From positions 1 through 7,446 of the forward strand of contig JACIWP010000162.1 of NCBI GenBank assembly GCA_014360855.1: 7,446 bases of DNA, in the 5' to 3' direction. Shown in pieces: positions 5,466 through 7,446 of the stretch. Below the pieces are notes generated by a model. That model was not told where the DNA came from, made no database searches, and saw nothing but the letters and a program-made list of their open reading frames with translations. This DNA comes from Anaerolineae bacterium. Its GTDB lineage: Bacteria > Chloroflexota > Anaerolineae > JACIWP01. The translations under genes and the position numbers were made by a program. The stretch's first letter is position 1, and each line of letters starts with the position of its first letter.

Positions 5466-5490
5466 GGGGAGCGATAGCGCTCACCTTTTT
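5466..5490 (+). promoter_or_regulatory. Second hairpin with T-run just before the porG ribosome site
   Basis: GAGCG (5469-5473) pairs with CGCTC (5478-5482) around ATAG. After one mismatch, GG (5466-5467) pairs with CC (5484-5485). TTTTT (5486-5490) follows, then AAGGAGG (5492-5498). It resembles a weak terminator placed directly against the ribosome site, or a structure that shields or positions that site. Confidence 0.4.
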
Positions 5491-5503
5491 CAAGGAGGAC
5501 ACC

Positions 5504-6082
5504 ATGGGCAAGATGATCGAGATTCGCTGGCATGCACGCGGGGGACAGGGCGCGGTGACCGCCGGCAAGCTCCTCGCCGAAACGGCCCTCGGCGCCGGCT
5601 TCTACTTCCAGGCGTTCCCCGACTACGGCGCCGAACGCATGGGAGCCCCCATCCGAGCCTATACCCGTCTGAGTGACAGCCCCATCACCCTGCACAGCCC
5701 CGTTCTCGAACCCGATGTCGTCATTGTGCTGGACCCCACCCTCCTCGGAGTCGTAGATGTTACCGAAGGCCTCAAGGAAAACGGTGTGCTCCTCATCAAT
5801 ACTACCGAATCCCCCGAAGAGGTCCGCAAACGTCTGAACCTGGAGGGCAAGAACATCCGCATCTTCACGGTGGACGCCAGCACCATCGCCATCCAGGAAC
5901 TGGGGCGCGAGATCACCAACACCCCCATGCTGGGAGCCTTCTGCGTGGCTACCGGACTGCTGGACCTGAATAAGATCGTGGAGCAAGTGCGCAAAGACTT
6001 CGGCAAGAAACTGCGGCCGGATATGGTGGAGGCCAACGTGCGAGCCATCCAGCGGGCGGCACAGGAAGTCAAACAAGGTTGA
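5504..6082 (+). CDS. porG: Pyruvate:ferredoxin oxidoreductase, gamma subunit
   Basis: A 192-residue subunit of the 2-oxoacid:acceptor oxidoreductase gamma family. The family signature GGQGAVTAGKLLAE (13-26) and YGAERMGAPIRAYTR (41-55) are clear, and length is typical for a separate gamma subunit. In the four-subunit enzyme it contributes to the coenzyme A/structural domain; the complex oxidises pyruvate to acetyl-CoA and CO2 and reduces ferredoxin in the cytoplasm. ATG 5504 has AAGGAGG (5492-5498) at 5-nt spacing. The frame is open upstream to 5270, but that part is the structured leader and has no ribosome site, so the longer form is rejected. It heads the order gamma-delta-alpha seen in Thermotoga and Pyrococcus POR. 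A related oxoacid oxidoreductase (2-oxoisovalerate or 2-oxoglutarate) is possible, but a delta subunit directly followed by this alpha subunit favours pyruvate. Confidence 0.9.
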   Translation: MGKMIEIRWHARGGQGAVTAGKLLAETALGAGFYFQAFPDYGAERMGAPIRAYTRLSDSPITLHSPVLEPDVVIVLDPTLLGVVDVTEGLKENGVLLINTTESPEEVRKRLNLEGKNIRIFTVDASTIAIQELGREITNTPMLGAFCVATGLLDLNKIVEQVRKDFGKKLRPDMVEANVRAIQRAAQEVKQG

Positions 6083-6117
6083 TTGCCAATCGGAACCTGT
6101 AAAGGAGGAATATAAAG

Positions 6118-6417
6118 ATGCCCAAGGGAACAGGTTGGAAGGACATCCCCCTCGGGGGATTAATCCTGGAAGCCGGCAACTCCGTCGAGTACAAAACCGG
6201 CGGCTGGCGCGCGTTCCGCCCCGTCCGCGACGCGGAGAAATGCATCCACTGCCTCTTCTGCTGGATCTACTGCCCCGATTCCAGCATCCTGGTGCAGGAC
6301 GAGAAGATGGTGGGCTTTGACCTGGAGCACTGCAAGGGCTGTGGTGTCTGCGCTCAGGTCTGCCCGGTGAAATGTATTACCATGACCCCGGAAACCGAGT
6401 TCAAGAAAGAGAAATAA
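6118..6417 (+). CDS. porD: Pyruvate:ferredoxin oxidoreductase, delta subunit (2x[4Fe-4S])
   Basis: A 99-residue ferredoxin-like subunit. Two complete [4Fe-4S] motifs are visible: C42/C45/C48/C52 (CIHCLFCWIYCP) and C72/C75/C78/C82 (CKGCGVCAQVCP). It passes electrons from the thiamine-diphosphate site and the beta-subunit cluster of POR to external ferredoxin. The N-terminal 30 residues (GWKDIPLGGLILEAGNS) are the usual delta-subunit lead-in, which separates it from free ferredoxins. The start at 6118 has AAAGGAGG (6101-6108) at 9-nt spacing and lies 35 nt after porG, so the genes are cotranscribed. Confidence 0.92.
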   Translation: MPKGTGWKDIPLGGLILEAGNSVEYKTGGWRAFRPVRDAEKCIHCLFCWIYCPDSSILVQDEKMVGFDLEHCKGCGVCAQVCPVKCITMTPETEFKKEK

Positions 6418-6468
6418 CCCCTTGCCAGGACACCTACACCCGACCCGGAAAGAAGGAGTAGCGATACA

Positions 6469-7446
6469 ATGAGAGAAATCTTGGCACTCGATGGCAACGC
6501 GGCTGTCGCTCATGCCATGCGGCAGATTAACCCAGACGTGGTAGCCGCTTATCCTATTACGCCGCAGACCTCGACGGTTCAGACCTTTTCCGAATTTGTG
6601 GCCAATGGCTTGGTGAAGACCGAGTTCGTCACGGTGGAGAGCGAGCACAGCGCCATGAGCGCCTGCATCGGTGCGGCCGCCGCCGGCGCCCGCGTGATGA
6701 CCGCCACCTCCTCCGCCGGCCTGGCCTTCATGTGGGAGACGCTCTACATCGCCGCCTCGTACCGCCTCCCCATCGTCATGCTGGACGTCAACCGCGCCCT
6801 CTCCGGCCCCATCAACATCCATTGCGACCACTCGGACACGATGGGCGCCCGCGAGGCCGGCTGGATCCAGATCTTCTCCGAGAACGCCCAGGAATCGTAC
6901 GACAACTTCATCCAGGCAGTGCGCATCGCCGAACACCCGGACGTGCTCCTGCCCGTGATGGTCATGCACGACGGCTTCATCACCAGCCACGCCATGGAGC
7001 GCGTGGAACTGCTCTCGGACGAAGAGGTGCGGAATTTTGTGGGAGAGTACAAGCCGGCCCTCCCGCCCCTCCTGGACGTGCATAACCCCGTCACCTACGG
7101 CCCGCTGGACTTCTACGACTACTACTTCGAGCACAAGCGCCAGCAGGTGGAAGGCATGGCCCATGCCCAGGAGGTCATCCTGGAGGTGGCGCGCGAGTAC
7201 GAAAAGCTCTCCGGCCGCAAATACGGCCTGTTCGAGGCCTATCGGTTGGAGGATGCCGAGGTGGCCATCGTGGTGCTCTCCTCCACCGCCGGCACCACCA
7301 AGGCCGTGGTGGACAAACTGCGGGCCCAGGGCAAAAAGGTCGGCCTGCTGAAGCCGCGCGTCTTCCGGCCCTTCCCCGCCACGGAGTTGGCCGATGCCCT
7401 GCGCCACCTGAAGGCCGTGGCGGTCATGGACCGCTCCATCAGCTTC
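6469..7446 (+). CDS. porA: Pyruvate:ferredoxin oxidoreductase, alpha subunit (3' end outside window)
   Basis: The frame is open from ATG 6469 to the right edge, 326 residues of an expected 390-400, ending in MDRSISF. The N-terminal domain has YPITPQTSTVQ (28-38), ESEHSAMSACIGAAAAGAR (57-75) and TATSSAGLAFMWE (78-90). T31, E59 and R109 (NRALSGP) correspond, by my recollection of the Desulfovibrio enzyme, to pyruvate-binding Thr31, the glutamate that activates thiamine diphosphate, and Arg114. A second domain, from about residue 258, has the VVLSSTAGTTKAVVDKLRAQGKKVGLL pattern in the usual place. AAGGAG (6453-6458) gives 10-nt spacing; the gap to porD is 51 nt with no promoter. porB, carrying the thiamine-diphosphate-binding half and a [4Fe-4S] cluster, is expected next. 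Confidence 0.93.
   Translation, partial: MREILALDGNAAVAHAMRQINPDVVAAYPITPQTSTVQTFSEFVANGLVKTEFVTVESEHSAMSACIGAAAAGARVMTATSSAGLAFMWETLYIAASYRLPIVMLDVNRALSGPINIHCDHSDTMGAREAGWIQIFSENAQESYDNFIQAVRIAEHPDVLLPVMVMHDGFITSHAMERVELLSDEEVRNFVGEYKPALPPLLDVHNPVTYGPLDFYDYYFEHKRQQVEGMAHAQEVILEVAREYEKLSGRKYGLFEAYRLEDAEVAIVVLSSTAGTTKAVVDKLRAQGKKVGLLKPRVFRPFPATELADALRHLKAVAVMDRSISF

Noticed and set aside
5270..5503. N-terminal extension of PorG
   Set aside because: The open frame runs through the promoter, the structured RNA and the terminator; the family starts at about MGKMIEIRWHARGGQG.
6160..7407. 415-residue antisense open frame opposite porD and porA
   Set aside because: porD and porA on the + strand are unmistakable; the reverse frame has low-complexity GGGG/HH-rich stretches and no ribosome site.
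1..7446. tRNA/rRNA genes, CRISPR arrays, insertion sequences
   Set aside because: I looked in all gaps and saw no cloverleaf, regularly spaced direct repeats, transposase motifs or terminal inverted repeats.

Overview
The window is a GC-rich (about 60% by eye) piece of a bacterial chromosome with densely packed genes, all on the + strand. It comes from an anaerobic, probably fermentative organism. Evidence for this is an H2-sensing [FeFe]-hydrogenase module, a four-subunit-type pyruvate:ferredoxin oxidoreductase (POR), consensus sigma70-type promoters and strong AAGGAGG ribosome sites. Composition, the very frequent GCCGGC word and gene content remind me of Chloroflexota (Anaerolineae-like), with Thermotogota- or Moorella-like Firmicutes as alternatives. 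This is inference; no marker gene in the window settles it.

Layout. (1) 1-224: possible tail of an upstream gene, then a TTGACA/TATCAT promoter with palindromic sites at its upstream edge. (2) 225-3381: three overlapping genes: a small thioredoxin-like [2Fe-2S] protein, a HydS-type sensory [FeFe]-hydrogenase (2x[4Fe-4S], H-cluster domain, extra 4Fe-4S domain, PAS, coiled coil), and a SpoIIE/PP2C-type phosphatase with an additional C-terminal domain. (3) 3486-4712: ornithine aminotransferase (rocD-like) behind its own TTGGCG/TATAAT promoter, followed by a large hairpin. (4) 4899-5261: a DksA/TraR-type zinc-finger protein with its own promoter and an inverted repeat spanning the -10. (5) 5262-5503: a TTGACA/TACAAT promoter, a structured transcript of about 115 nt ending in an intrinsic terminator, and a second hairpin just before the next ribosome site. 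(6) 5504 to the right edge: porG (gamma), porD (delta) and porA (alpha, cut off by the window); porB presumably follows.

How the genes may work together. The first operon looks like a redox or H2 sensor that signals through protein dephosphorylation; its substrate is not in the window. POR makes acetyl-CoA and reduced ferredoxin, the usual electron source for H2 production. Both the sensor promoter and the RNA/por promoter carry an 18-bp dyad one base off the Rex-type pattern TTGTG-N8-CACAA, which suggests shared control by an NADH/NAD+ sensor (or a CRP/FNR-family protein). The terminated RNA before porG can fold in two mutually exclusive ways and may be an attenuator or riboswitch-like leader of the por operon, or an independent small RNA. 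The most interesting points are this RNA, the paired operators, and the sensor-phosphatase module standing apart from any catalytic hydrogenase.
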